Of a DNA stretch of 64,000 bases, positions 1 through 8,505 are shown piece after piece. Source of the stretch: Chitinophagaceae bacterium UBA1930 (GTDB lineage: Bacteria; Bacteroidota; Bacteroidia; Chitinophagales; Chitinophagaceae); NCBI GenBank assembly GCA_002337145.1, contig DDFK01000001.1:1147501-1211500 (forward strand). The letters run 5' to 3'. The first letter of the stretch is position 1. Each line of letters begins with the position of its first letter. The notes under the pieces are model-generated. The model was not told the origin of the DNA, searched no databases, and saw only the letters and a list, made by a program, of their open reading frames with translations. A program made the position numbers and the translations under genes.

Positions 1-1620
1 TTGCAACGTGCGGCCCAAGGCGATTATAAATTCCTGTACCTATCGCCAGAGCGTTTGGAAACAAACCTCTTTAAAGAGTACCTGCACGAACTGAATATTG
101 GTTTGGTTGCAATTGACGAAGCCCACTGCATCAGCCAATGGGGATATGATTTCCGTCCGCCTTATTTGCGTATAGCCAGCTTGAGGGAAAGCCTGGGCCA
201 TGTGCCCATGATTGCATTAACAGCATCGGCAACACCATTGGTACAGGGCGATATTGTTACAAAGCTCCAATTAAAAGATGCTGCTATTTTCCGTCAATCT
301 TTCGAAAAGCCCAACCTTTCGTACTCGGCTTTTAAAGTGGAAAGCAAAATCAACAAAACCATCGATATACTCAACAATGTACAAGGCAGCAGTATTGTGT
401 ATTGCCGCAACAGGAAGGAAACCAAAAGGATTGCCCAGTTGTTGCAACTGCAGCATATTTCAGCAGACTTTTATCATGCAGGGCTGACACAGGAAGAAAG
501 GAACGGAAAACAGTTGGCATGGGTGCAGAACAAAACCCGTGTAATTGTTTGCACCAATGCATTTGGTATGGGTATAGACAAACCGGATGTACGGACAGTG
601 ATCCATTACAACATACCCGATTGCCTAGAGAATTATTACCAGGAAGCTGGACGTGCCGGACGTGACGGTAAAAAAGCCTATGCCGTTTTATTGTACCATG
701 CTGCAGATGAAACGGAACTGATGGGCCTGCCCGATATTAAATTTCCTGCCATTGCAGCTATCAAGCAAGTGTACCAGTCCATTGCCGATTACTTGCATAT
801 TGCAGTTGGTTTGGGGGAAGGCAATTATTATGATTTTGATCTACTTACATTTTGCAGCAATTTCAAACTTGATCTCTACTTGGTGATGAACACCTTGAAG
901 ATGTTGGAACAGGAAGGCCATCTGGCTTTTACAGAGTCTATCTTTATACCATCGCAGGTAATATTTACGGCCGACAAAAATACGTTGAATGATGTGGAGC
1001 ATATTTACCCGCAACTGGAAAACGTGATGAAGACCTTGTTGCGTACCTATGAAGGCATTTATGAAAACAAGGTATCCATTAACGAAAAGCTGCTTGCAAA
1101 AATTTGCAGGCTTCCTTATGAGAAAGTATATGCCGACCTTCAATCGCTGCATAACTACGGCATCATTGCATATACACCACAAAAAGAAACACCACAGATT
1201 TATTTTTTGCTGAACCGGGCACCAGCACAGCATTTGCATATTAACCACGAAGCCTATCTGGAAAGAAAGAAACTGTATCAGAAACGTGTGGAAGCCATAC
1301 TTCAATACCTGCATTTAAATGATAGGTGCCGAAGCCAATACATAGCTGCTTATTTTGGCGATGATGCAGTAAAACCTTGCGGTATTTGTGATACTTGCTT
1401 AGCCAAAAAAGCTGTAGATTTAACCGAAGCAGCATTTCAGGAAATCCAGGATAAAATCCATCAACATATACAAGGCAAAAGCATTACCGTAAACATGTTG
1501 CTGCAACAATTGAAACCAGTTAAGCAGGAAAAAATATGGAAAGTGCTTGATTTTTTACAGGCCGAAAAAAAGCTGACCATTAGTGATACCGGTTTAATAG
1601 AAAGCATAATAAAGTATTGA
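1..1620 (+). CDS. recQ: RecQ-family ATP-dependent DNA helicase, 5'-truncated by window edge
   Basis: 3'-5' superfamily 2 DNA helicase acting in recombination and repair. The visible 539 residues start inside the first RecA-like domain: DEAH box at residues 39-42 followed by CISQWGYDFRPPY, motif III (ALTASATP, about 73-80), then the second RecA domain with the conserved AFGMGIDKPDVR and QEAGRAGRDG motifs (about 187-223). The RecQ zinc-binding cysteines are at 443, 460, 463 and 466 (C-X16-C-X2-C-X2-C), followed by a winged-helix-like tail. No HRDC domain is seen after it, so this is the short RecQ form. The Walker A half of the protein lies upstream of base 1; the TTG at base 1 is simply an internal codon. 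The stop overlaps the start of the next gene (TTGA), so the two are probably cotranscribed. Confidence 0.95.
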   Translation: MQRAAQGDYKFLYLSPERLETNLFKEYLHELNIGLVAIDEAHCISQWGYDFRPPYLRIASLRESLGHVPMIALTASATPLVQGDIVTKLQLKDAAIFRQSFEKPNLSYSAFKVESKINKTIDILNNVQGSSIVYCRNRKETKRIAQLLQLQHISADFYHAGLTQEERNGKQLAWVQNKTRVIVCTNAFGMGIDKPDVRTVIHYNIPDCLENYYQEAGRAGRDGKKAYAVLLYHAADETELMGLPDIKFPAIAAIKQVYQSIADYLHIAVGLGEGNYYDFDLLTFCSNFKLDLYLVMNTLKMLEQEGHLAFTESIFIPSQVIFTADKNTLNDVEHIYPQLENVMKTLLRTYEGIYENKVSINEKLLAKICRLPYEKVYADLQSLHNYGIIAYTPQKETPQIYFLLNRAPAQHLHINHEAYLERKKLYQKRVEAILQYLHLNDRCRSQYIAAYFGDDAVKPCGICDTCLAKKAVDLTEAAFQEIQDKIHQHIQGKSITVNMLLQQLKPVKQEKIWKVLDFLQAEKKLTISDTGLIESIIKY

Positions 1621-2954
1621 AAACAAAAAACTACATACGGCCTTTTGTTGCAGCCATTATTGGCTTGTTGCTTTTGGTGCCTGCAATTATAAGGGACCTG
1701 AAACTGGAAGCCAGTTACCCATCTGACTTGCGGAACAGGCAAATAGGTTCCAGGCTTATCAAGGATGGAAGGCTGCCCTATTTTTATCATTACAACAGTA
1801 GTGATGGCACCCGCTACCTTGACATAAAGAATTGCAATTCGTTAAGTGTGGCAAACATTACTGCAACACCTTATTTACATGAGTTGTTGCTTCCTATTTG
1901 CGACCTGCCTTTTAGGAAGTTCTCTGCCGTATGGCTGGTGCTCTGTTATGCATTGCTTATTGTAATGTACCTGCTTATGCAGAGCCTTGCCCCGCATGTT
2001 ACGGCAAAGGCAATTGTATGGGTTACTGCTATTGCTTTTCCTTATACAGAAGCATGGAAAACGCATATCTATCAAGGGCAGTACTATTTGTTGGTGCCTT
2101 TTTTTCTGGTGCTTTTCTATTGGGCATTTGTACAAAAACCCAAATGGTTCAATTTATTGCTGGTGGGTTTTGCCTGCACCAGTGTAGTATTGATAAGACC
2201 TACAAGCATCCTTTTGCTATTGCCATTTGTTTTTTTGTTTAAACGGTATAAGCAGCAATTATTGGCAATGGTGGCATTTGGCATTGTTGCTTTGGCCATT
2301 GTTACAGGCAATGCTTTTCAAAGAAACCTTTGGAGCCAGTATTCAAGAGGCATTGCAGAGCATGTAAAAATCCATCAGCATCTCAACCCGGCTACGCAGT
2401 TAAATATGTCCTGCCCAGTTGTTGAAGATGTAGAGGGTTTCAATTTAAAGGTTACGGGTGCCAATATTGCCCCACCTATATTTTCGGAGTGCGGCAATTT
2501 TCATACGATATGGAAGATGGCTTTTAAGCAACAGATACCGTTAAACCTATTGTACAGTATCGAGGCAGCCATCATTGCAGTTTCGTTTCTCTTTTATTTT
2601 CTGCAGCACAAAAAAGAAAAGACATTTTCGTTGCTTAATGCCTGTATGCTTGGCTTTGCATTTACAATGGTGGCCGACCTATTTGCACCCATCAACCGGG
2701 GGCAATACAATACCGTTCAATGGCTTTTCCCCTTACTATTATTATCGCAGGTAGCATTTAGCAAGGAATTGCGTTGGTATTGTATCATTATCTGGTTAGG
2801 GTTTGCATTAAACATATTCAATCTTGGCTTCCTCAAAATGGAGCATACCATTGGTGAATATCTTATGTTGGTTGGCTGCATCTGTTTATCGCTAAAGAAG
2901 CTACCACAAGCTTTTCTTTTTACTGGTCTTTCCGCCCAGCCCCAAAGCACCTAA
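1617..2954 (+). CDS. Polytopic membrane protein, probable GT87/DUF2029-like glycosyltransferase
   Basis: 445-residue integral membrane protein with roughly ten hydrophobic segments, the first at residues 8-23. The layout (short N-terminal anchor, charged loop with NRQIGSRLIKDGRLPYFYHY, then many helices) resembles the DUF2029/GT87 polyprenyl-phosphate-dependent mannosyltransferases, but I see no diagnostic catalytic residue, so the sugar-transfer role is inferred from overall resemblance. The start is a TTG that overlaps the recQ stop; an in-frame TGA at 1584-1586 closes the frame upstream and there is no ATG before it, while the next in-frame ATG is more than 100 codons in, so TTG is the only sensible start. 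The 3' end runs 54 bases into the convergent DUF853 gene. Confidence 0.6.
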   Translation: MKTKNYIRPFVAAIIGLLLLVPAIIRDLKLEASYPSDLRNRQIGSRLIKDGRLPYFYHYNSSDGTRYLDIKNCNSLSVANITATPYLHELLLPICDLPFRKFSAVWLVLCYALLIVMYLLMQSLAPHVTAKAIVWVTAIAFPYTEAWKTHIYQGQYYLLVPFFLVLFYWAFVQKPKWFNLLLVGFACTSVVLIRPTSILLLLPFVFLFKRYKQQLLAMVAFGIVALAIVTGNAFQRNLWSQYSRGIAEHVKIHQHLNPATQLNMSCPVVEDVEGFNLKVTGANIAPPIFSECGNFHTIWKMAFKQQIPLNLLYSIEAAIIAVSFLFYFLQHKKEKTFSLLNACMLGFAFTMVADLFAPINRGQYNTVQWLFPLLLLSQVAFSKELRWYCIIIWLGFALNIFNLGFLKMEHTIGEYLMLVGCICLSLKKLPQAFLFTGLSAQPQST

Positions 2955-4442
2955 CAGGCTTCTTGTTATAACGTTTGCTGCAGTTCTACCAACCTGTTTC
3001 AGAATGGGGTTGTCAAAAAAGCCAGGTTCTTTTTTGTCCTCTTTTTCTTGCTGTTTTACTTCTTCCTGCTCCTGTGCTTTCTTTGCTGCTTCTTCCAATT
3101 TAGCAGTCAATATTTCATAGGCACTTTCACTGTCCACTACCTCTGCATACTTATGTGCAATCTTGCTTTTGCTTACCAGGTTCTCAATCTCACCTTCGGT
3201 TAAAATATCCATACGGCTATTGGGTGCACAAAGCATGGTATGCACCAATGGGGTAGGTATGCCTTTTTCATTCAGTAAAGTCACAAAACCCTCACCAATG
3301 CCCATTTGTGTAAGCAATTCATCTGTTGCATAAAAACTTGTTTCAGGAAAATTTTCTGCCGCCTGCTTAATGGTCTTCCTGTCCGCAGCCGTAAAGGCAC
3401 GCAATGCATGCTGCACTTTTAAGCCTAGCTGTGCCAATATACTTGCTGGTACGTCTTGTGGGTTCTGTGTACAGAAGAATATGCCGATCCCCTTACTTCT
3501 TATCAACTTGATGACTGTTTCAATCTGTTGCAACAATGCATCGCTTGCCTCTTGAAAAACCAAGTGAGCCTCATCAATAAATAATACCAGTTTCGGCTTG
3601 TCCAAGTCGCCTTCTTCGGGGCAAACGGCATATAATTCTGCCAACAGTTGCAACATAAATGTGCTGAATAGTTTGGGCCTGTCCTGCAAATCCATCACAC
3701 GCAATATGTTTACTACACCCCTGCCATCATCACTTATACGCATCAGGTCTTCTACTTCAAAACTTTTCTCGCCAAAAAAAACTTCGGCCCCTTGTTGTTG
3801 CAGTTCCACTACTTTCCTCAGTATCGTTCCGGTACTGGTGGTAGAAATTTTTCCGTATGTTTTCTCCATTTCTTCCTTGCCTTCATCGCCAATATATTGA
3901 AGCACTTTTACAAAATCCTTTAGGTCAAGCAAGGGCATTTTGCTGTCATCGCAATATTTAAAAATCATGGCTACCAAGCCACCCTGCGTATCGTTCAGCC
4001 CTAGGATCTTGCTCAGCAATATGGGCCCAAACTCACTAACCGTGGCCCTTAAGCGAATGCCTTTCTCGTTGCTTAATGTCATTAACTCTGCCGGGTAGGC
4101 AGCAGGTTTGTACACTACATTTAGTTTGGCACAACGGTCGGTTATCTTATCGTTCACAATACCTGCAGCAGCAATGCCACTCAGGTCGCCCTTAATGTCC
4201 ATCAACAAAACAGGCACACTGTTATCGCTCAACTGTTCGCTGATCATTTGCAGGGTTTTTGTTTTGCCCGTACCTGTTGCCCCGGCAATCAAGCCATGCC
4301 GGTTCATTGTTTTCAAAGGCAAGAAAATATCGGCACCAGCCACTACTTCCCCATCCAGCATACCCACACCAATCTTTACATGTTCGCCTTTAAATGTGTA
4401 GCCATTTTTAACTGCCTCAATAAATTGTTCCTGCGTTGCCAT
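2901..4442 (-). CDS. HerA-like ATPase, DUF853 (YjgR) family
   Basis: Cytoplasmic P-loop ATPase of the HerA/FtsK superfamily, 513 residues, the usual length for YjgR/DUF853 proteins. Walker A GATGTGKT is at residues 54-61, and a Walker B strand ending in FIDEAH lies near residue 290. The segment LLMDIKGDLSGIAA after Walker A and the IFFCTQNPQDVP block are typical of the family. The C-terminus has a Lys/Glu/Gln-rich helix (about 445-475) and a Gly/Lys-rich tail. Biological role is poorly known; HerA relatives translocate DNA, but no nuclease partner (NurA) is next to it. The start ATG at 4440-4442 is clear. Its 3' end overlaps the convergent membrane-protein gene by 54 bases. Confidence 0.9.
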   Translation of the reverse strand: MATQEQFIEAVKNGYTFKGEHVKIGVGMLDGEVVAGADIFLPLKTMNRHGLIAGATGTGKTKTLQMISEQLSDNSVPVLLMDIKGDLSGIAAAGIVNDKITDRCAKLNVVYKPAAYPAELMTLSNEKGIRLRATVSEFGPILLSKILGLNDTQGGLVAMIFKYCDDSKMPLLDLKDFVKVLQYIGDEGKEEMEKTYGKISTTSTGTILRKVVELQQQGAEVFFGEKSFEVEDLMRISDDGRGVVNILRVMDLQDRPKLFSTFMLQLLAELYAVCPEEGDLDKPKLVLFIDEAHLVFQEASDALLQQIETVIKLIRSKGIGIFFCTQNPQDVPASILAQLGLKVQHALRAFTAADRKTIKQAAENFPETSFYATDELLTQMGIGEGFVTLLNEKGIPTPLVHTMLCAPNSRMDILTEGEIENLVSKSKIAHKYAEVVDSESAYEILTAKLEEAAKKAQEQEEVKQQEKEDKKEPGFFDNPILKQVGRTAANVITRSLLGALGLGGKTSKKKSLW

Positions 4443-4542
4443 AAAAAATTTTTAAGGAAGGGAAGATATAAGAAATTTCACTTGTGTAGCATAGGCTGTA
4501 CAAATTCTAATAGGCATCTGTCTCGCTTTGTGTTGCTAGCCC

Positions 4543-4635
4543 GGAATGCATCAACCGCCAACAGGGCTTTCAGCCGCTGTAGGGGTTTATGCACTCCAGG
4601 CTATTCACTTCATCCGATAGCTATGGGATCGGGGT
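4543..4635. repeat. GC-rich intergenic element with words shared with 7541-7630
   Basis: Non-coding stretch richer in G+C than the neighbouring spacer. It holds ACAGGGCTTTCAGCCG and GGCTATTCACTTCATCCG. Close variants (ACAGGGCTTCAGCG, CCGGCTATCCGTTAC) occur in another intergenic gap near 7541-7585, and the 11-mer ATCCGTTACTA occurs at 4668-4678 and 7548-7558. This suggests two degenerate copies of a short dispersed repeat. Copy number in the genome cannot be judged from here. Confidence 0.35.
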
Positions 4636-4669
4636 TAATAAAAATGCCACACTTTTACAAGTGTGGCAT
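4636..4669 (-). terminator. Intrinsic terminator downstream of the 182-aa unknown gene
   Basis: Perfect 11-bp inverted repeat (4644-4654 with 4659-4669, loop TTAC, arms ATGCCACACTT/AAGTGTGGCAT). On the minus strand the hairpin is followed by a T-rich run. It sits 22 bases after the stop of the minus-strand gene at 4691. Confidence 0.8.
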
Positions 4670-4690
4670 CCGTTACTATACGAAAAAATA

Positions 4691-5239
4691 TTATTTGTTG
4701 TTCGAAAATACTTTTTCAATGGTATGCATAAAGTTGGATACAGGGCCTTCCATTTTATTCGTCCTGTCATCCATGGTGGTATCATGCAACAGTTCGCCAA
4801 TATGCAACGAAGCAGGCAGGTACGATAGAATATTCGTCCGCTGACCTATCAAATATGCTTTCACTTTTTCGGTATTGCCATGTGCCGTGGCTTCATCTAT
4901 CACCTGCATGGCCACATTGCCTGCACGGTACATTTCGTTCTCTGCTTTCTGCGTGCCTACGTGTGCATGGTTGGCCACTGCGGTTACCACATTTTCTTTA
5001 TCGTTACCAAAAATTTCATGCAGCATATTTGTAGAAGCAATTCCCCAAGTGGTCTGCCCATCGGCCTGTTTCGATTTTTTATAGATACCTGCCAGCACAG
5101 AAGTAACAACAGCCTGCTCAAACGGCGTTGCCAAAGCTTCATTATTCTGCTGTATTGGCTCCTGTGTATTAGGGCTTACTTTATGCAAAGGCTTATAGCC
5201 CATTTGCTTTTGTACGGCTTCTATGATATTGGTTGACAT
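4691..5239 (-). CDS. Conserved-looking protein of unknown function, 182 aa
   Basis: I do not recognise the family. The protein is soluble: no signal peptide and no membrane segment. It is mainly predicted helical, with an N-terminal region rich in Gln/Asn/Pro (residues 20-38), then helical repeats around residues 40-170 containing LAGIYKKSKQ, GNVAMQVIDEATAHG and ASLHIGELLHDTTMDDRTNK. The start is ATG at 5237-5239. It is divergent from porX across a 257-base region that holds the porX promoter, and it has its own terminator at 4636-4669, so it appears monocistronic. The only contextual hint is the shared regulatory region with a T9SS regulator, which is weak evidence of function. Confidence 0.75.
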   Translation of the reverse strand: MSTNIIEAVQKQMGYKPLHKVSPNTQEPIQQNNEALATPFEQAVVTSVLAGIYKKSKQADGQTTWGIASTNMLHEIFGNDKENVVTAVANHAHVGTQKAENEMYRAGNVAMQVIDEATAHGNTEKVKAYLIGQRTNILSYLPASLHIGELLHDTTMDDRTNKMEGPVSNFMHTIEKVFSNNK

Positions 5240-5291
5240 AACAAAGGTTTTAGTTAATAACCATAGGGAAATTATTATGCCAAATGCCTTG

Positions 5292-5351
5292 TTGCAACTT
5301 TGTTAAAGCAAATTTTCTGTTTGCAACTTGTAAACAGAAAAGATATATTTG
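5292..5351 (+). promoter_or_regulatory. porX promoter with operator-like repeats
   Basis: Bacteroidetes-type promoter: -33 box TTTG at 5320-5323, 20-base spacer, -7 box TATATTTG at 5344-5351 (consensus TAnnTTTG). A perfect 10-bp inverted repeat (TTTTCTGTTT at 5313-5322, AAACAGAAAA at 5332-5341, 9-base loop) covers the -33 box and most of the spacer. In addition TTGCAACTT occurs twice, at 5292-5300 and 5321-5329, and the first copy is part of the palindrome GTTGCAAC. The repeats look like regulator binding sites. The leader to the porX ATG would be about 140 bases. Confidence 0.65.
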
Positions 5352-5496
5352 ATGCATTATTACAAAAGCTTCCCTTATTGAACTGATACTTCTACATTGT
5401 TTTGTTCCTATTTGATTTTATTGGATGTATGTATCCTGTGCCGCATGGCACACCGCATCAAAAAAACAAGCTTTATACACCTTAAACTTTTAATAA

Positions 5497-7053
5497 ATGC
5501 CAATAGCCAATATACTTTGGGTTGATGATGAAATGGAAAGCCTGCAAAGCCAAAAGATGTTCCTGGAAAACAAGGGCTACCATGTTACTTCTTTCAGCAA
5601 CGGCTTCGATGCAATTGATTATGTAAAAGACAATATCGTTGATGTGGTATTACTGGATGAAAGCATGCCCGGTATCACTGGCTTGGAAACATTGGCAAAG
5701 ATCAAAGAGATCAACCAGCAGTTGCCCATTGTAATGATTACCAAGAACGAAACGGAAAGCCTGATGGAAGAAGCCATTGGCAGCCAGATTACGGATTATT
5801 TGCTAAAGCCTGTAAACCCCAACCAGGTATTGCTGAGCCTTAAAAAAATTATCGACAACAAACGCTTGGTGGCAGAAAAAACAACATCCAGCTACCAGCA
5901 ACAGTTCAGGGACCTGTTCATGGCATTGAGCGATAATCCTGACTATAACCAGTGGATGGAAATATATAAGAAGCTCGTGTATTGGGAACTGGAGATGGAA
6001 AAAAGCGATAGCCCCGAAATGCAGGAAATATTCGCCTCGCAAAAGCAGGAAGCCAATCTGGAGTTCTTCAAGTTTGTAAGTAAGAACTATGCAAAATGGA
6101 TGAACCCCAAAAGCAGCGAGGCACCCATTATGAGCCACAACCTGTTTCAGTATAAAGTGTTGCCACATGTGGAAAAAGGCACGCCTACTTTTTTTATATT
6201 GATTGACAATTTGCGGCTGGACCAATGGAAGACCATACAGCCCATTTTTGCAGAAAGCTTCCGCATACTGGAAGATGAAACCTTTTACTCCATTTTGCCC
6301 ACGGCCACACAATACAGCCGTAATGCCATTTTCAGCGGATTGACACCGCTGGAAATTGAAAGGCAGTTTCCCGTTCAATGGAAAAACGATGAGGAAGAAG
6401 GCGGCAAGAACCTGTTTGAGGAGCATTTTTTCAGGGCACAACTGAAACGCTACCGGAAAGACGATGTAAAAGCCAGCTACACCAAAGTAGTAAACCACAA
6501 CGATGGCCAGCACCTGGTAAACAATATACACAACATGCTGGGCAACGATCTTAACGTTATCGTGTACAATTTTGTGGACATGCTAAGCCATGCCCGCACC
6601 GAGATGGAAGTGCTAAAGGAGCTTGCCAGCGACGAAGCCAGCTACCGCAGCGTTACCAAAAGTTGGTTCGAGCATAGTGCCCTGCACCAGGCATTAAAGA
6701 AAATAGCCGACAAAGGCATTAAGCTAATTGTGGCCACCGACCACGGAACGGTGCGTGTAAAAACGCCTTACAAAGTAATTGGCGACAAACAGACCACTAC
6801 CAATTTGCGGTACAAACATGGCCGCAACCTCAATTACGAGGCCAAAGAAGTACTGGCATTTAAGGACCCACGGGAAGCCGGCCTGCCCGTGCCTACCGTA
6901 AACTCCTCGTTCATTTTTGCCAAAGGCGATGGCTTCTTATGTTACCCCAACAATTACAACCACTATGTAAATTATTACCGTAACACTTTCCAGCACGGCG
7001 GTGTAAGTTTGGAAGAAATGATTGTGCCCGTGGTAAAAATGATGAGCAAATAG
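5497..7053 (+). CDS. porX: PorX, response regulator/PglZ-domain regulator of type IX secretion
   Basis: Cytoplasmic two-domain protein, 518 residues, matching PorX length. Residues 1-120 are a receiver domain: acidic pair D10/D11, phospho-acceptor D54 in VVLLDESMPG, and the conserved Lys in DYLLKPVNP. A helical linker follows, then an alkaline-phosphatase-superfamily PglZ domain from about residue 200, with FFILIDNLRLDQW, TATQYSRNAIFSGLTP, DMLSHARTEM and VATDHGTVRV carrying the metal-binding residues. In Porphyromonas and Flavobacterium PorX is activated by the kinase PorY and controls the T9SS; its PglZ domain is a zinc phosphodiesterase. PorY is not in this window. ATG start is clear. Promoter with repeats lies at 5292-5351. 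The translocon gene sprA and three predicted cargo genes are elsewhere in the window. Confidence 0.95.
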   Translation: MPIANILWVDDEMESLQSQKMFLENKGYHVTSFSNGFDAIDYVKDNIVDVVLLDESMPGITGLETLAKIKEINQQLPIVMITKNETESLMEEAIGSQITDYLLKPVNPNQVLLSLKKIIDNKRLVAEKTTSSYQQQFRDLFMALSDNPDYNQWMEIYKKLVYWELEMEKSDSPEMQEIFASQKQEANLEFFKFVSKNYAKWMNPKSSEAPIMSHNLFQYKVLPHVEKGTPTFFILIDNLRLDQWKTIQPIFAESFRILEDETFYSILPTATQYSRNAIFSGLTPLEIERQFPVQWKNDEEEGGKNLFEEHFFRAQLKRYRKDDVKASYTKVVNHNDGQHLVNNIHNMLGNDLNVIVYNFVDMLSHARTEMEVLKELASDEASYRSVTKSWFEHSALHQALKKIADKGIKLIVATDHGTVRVKTPYKVIGDKQTTTNLRYKHGRNLNYEAKEVLAFKDPREAGLPVPTVNSSFIFAKGDGFLCYPNNYNHYVNYYRNTFQHGGVSLEEMIVPVVKMMSK

Positions 7054-7216
7054 TTGACAGACAGGGAGACGGGAGTTGGCAGCCAATACCTGTAAACTGT
7101 CATCTTTGCTGCCGTTACCTCCTATAAACCCCAATAAAGTAATCCACTTCTGTGTATAAATCAAAAAGCCAAAAAACTGCCACTGGGTTAATTTTGAAGC
7201 AATAGTAAATTGGAGC

Positions 7217-7489
7217 ATGAAGTACAATCAGACCACGTTAGATAAATTGGGCGATATTTTGGGCGAAAGCGACTACACGGTACGTTACGAGCGTGGTACT
7301 TTTCAAAGTGGCTGGTGCCTGCTTGAGGCAAAGCGTATGGTGGTACTCAACAAATTCCTCAATGTAGAGGGCCGCATCAATACCCTACTGGAACTCATTC
7401 CGCAATTGCAAATCGAGTTCGATAAACTCACCCACAACAGCCAGAAATTGTACGACGAGGTAATGGCCAACTCCCTGGTGCACCACTAA
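7217..7489 (+). CDS. Small conserved protein of unknown function, 90 aa
   Basis: Soluble 90-residue protein without signal peptide or membrane helix. Recognisable features are the N-terminal helix LDKLGDILGESDY, a central beta-strand-like stretch YERGTFQSGWCLLEAKRMVVLNKF and a C-terminal amphipathic helix ending in two His. Similar small proteins occur across Bacteroidetes, but I know no assigned function. ATG at 7217 is preceded by TTGGAG, a weak Shine-Dalgarno. An exact -7 box TAATTTTG lies at 7189-7196, without a -33 box, so it may have its own promoter 163 bases after porX. Confidence 0.75.
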   Translation: MKYNQTTLDKLGDILGESDYTVRYERGTFQSGWCLLEAKRMVVLNKFLNVEGRINTLLELIPQLQIEFDKLTHNSQKLYDEVMANSLVHH

Positions 7490-7540
7490 AAAATACAACC
7501 ATTTTACGGCTGTCATTAGCAGTCAATTTAGCATAATCCG

Positions 7541-7630
7541 TCCGGCTATCCGTTACTACGCCGCCACAGGCCACTTCACAGGGCTTCAGCGTGGTATCCA
7601 CTGCTATCCGGCAGCAGGATCATGATCCTG
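7541..7630. repeat. Structured intergenic element with a 16-bp perfect palindrome
   Basis: Gap between the 90-aa gene and the hydrolase gene. It contains the perfect palindrome CAGGATCATGATCCTG at 7615-7630, a CTGC...GCAG hairpin just before it, and words shared with the element at 4543-4678 (CAGGGCTTCAGC, ATCCGTTACTA). The base composition is richer in G+C than the flanks. It reads as a dispersed palindromic repeat rather than a gene; no open frame of interest runs through it. Confidence 0.4.
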
Positions 7631-7688
7631 TAATATATCATCAGGCGGTAAATAATCACTTAAGAATATCCATTTTTAGCATGTAGAT

Positions 7689-8471
7689 TTGGGCGTGCTT
7701 ACACCACCGCTTCATATTACATTTTTGGGCACTGGCACCAGCAGCGGCGTACCCATGATTGGCTGCAGTTGTGCCGTTTGTACCTCAACCAATAAAAAAG
7801 ACAAAAGGCTACGCAGCAGCATACTGGTGCAATCGCCACAAACCAGTTTGGTGGTAGATACCACACCCGATTTCCGTTACCAGATGCTTCGCATCAACAA
7901 CAAAAAGCTGGATGCAGTGCTCTTTACCCATCCGCATAAAGACCATATTGCTGGTCTTGATGATATACGGGGCTATAATTATTTCCAGCAAAAGCCCATG
8001 CCACTGTATGCTAACCAGTTAACCGCCGATGCCTTACAGCGGGAATTCAGTTATGTGTTCAGCGACAAAAAATATCCGGGCATACCCGAAATAATTCTAC
8101 ACACCATTAACCAATCTTCCTTTACTATTGATGACATTTTCATTCAGCCTATTTTGGCTTGGCATTTAAAAATGCCCGTATATGGTTACCGCATAGGCAA
8201 CTTTACTTATATAACAGATGCCAATAGGATAGACGAAGCTGAAAAGGAAAAAATAAAAGGCTCAAAAGTACTGGTGTTAAATGCCCTACGTAAAGAAAAA
8301 CATATTTCGCACTTTAACCTCGAAGAAGCCATAGCAATGGCACAGGAGCTGGATGCGGAGCAAGTGTACCTTACACATATCAGCCACCAGTTGGGCAAGC
8401 ATGAAGATGTAAACAATGAACTTCCCCCAAATATCCGTTTGGCTTATGACGGGTTAACCATAGATGTATAA
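7689..8471 (+). CDS. Metallo-beta-lactamase-fold hydrolase (PhnP/RNase Z-like subgroup)
   Basis: 260-residue cytoplasmic enzyme. N-terminal FLGTGTSSGVPMIGC with a CSCAVC cysteine pair and DTTPDFRYQML are typical of the PhnP-like MBL branch. The metal-binding motif is THPHKDHIAGLDD (residues 80-92), and later His/Asp ligands are seen in TYITDANRI and YLTHISHQLG. Such proteins hydrolyse phosphodiesters, often cyclic nucleotides; the substrate here is unknown. There is no ATG near the start. TTG 7689 or GTG 7695 are the candidates, and a TAGATTTG sequence resembling a -7 box overlaps the TTG (7684-7691), which could favour the GTG. The next gene follows 34 bases downstream, so an operon is likely. 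Confidence 0.88.
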   Translation: MGVLTPPLHITFLGTGTSSGVPMIGCSCAVCTSTNKKDKRLRSSILVQSPQTSLVVDTTPDFRYQMLRINNKKLDAVLFTHPHKDHIAGLDDIRGYNYFQQKPMPLYANQLTADALQREFSYVFSDKKYPGIPEIILHTINQSSFTIDDIFIQPILAWHLKMPVYGYRIGNFTYITDANRIDEAEKEKIKGSKVLVLNALRKEKHISHFNLEEAIAMAQELDAEQVYLTHISHQLGKHEDVNNELPPNIRLAYDGLTIDV

Positions 8472-8505
8472 CCTCTTTTGAATACTCAACCTTAAAACGT
8501 TGTTT

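Noticed and set aside
841..1314. 157-codon minus-strand open frame inside recQ
   Set aside because: It is opposite conserved recQ sequence and shows no domain or start context.
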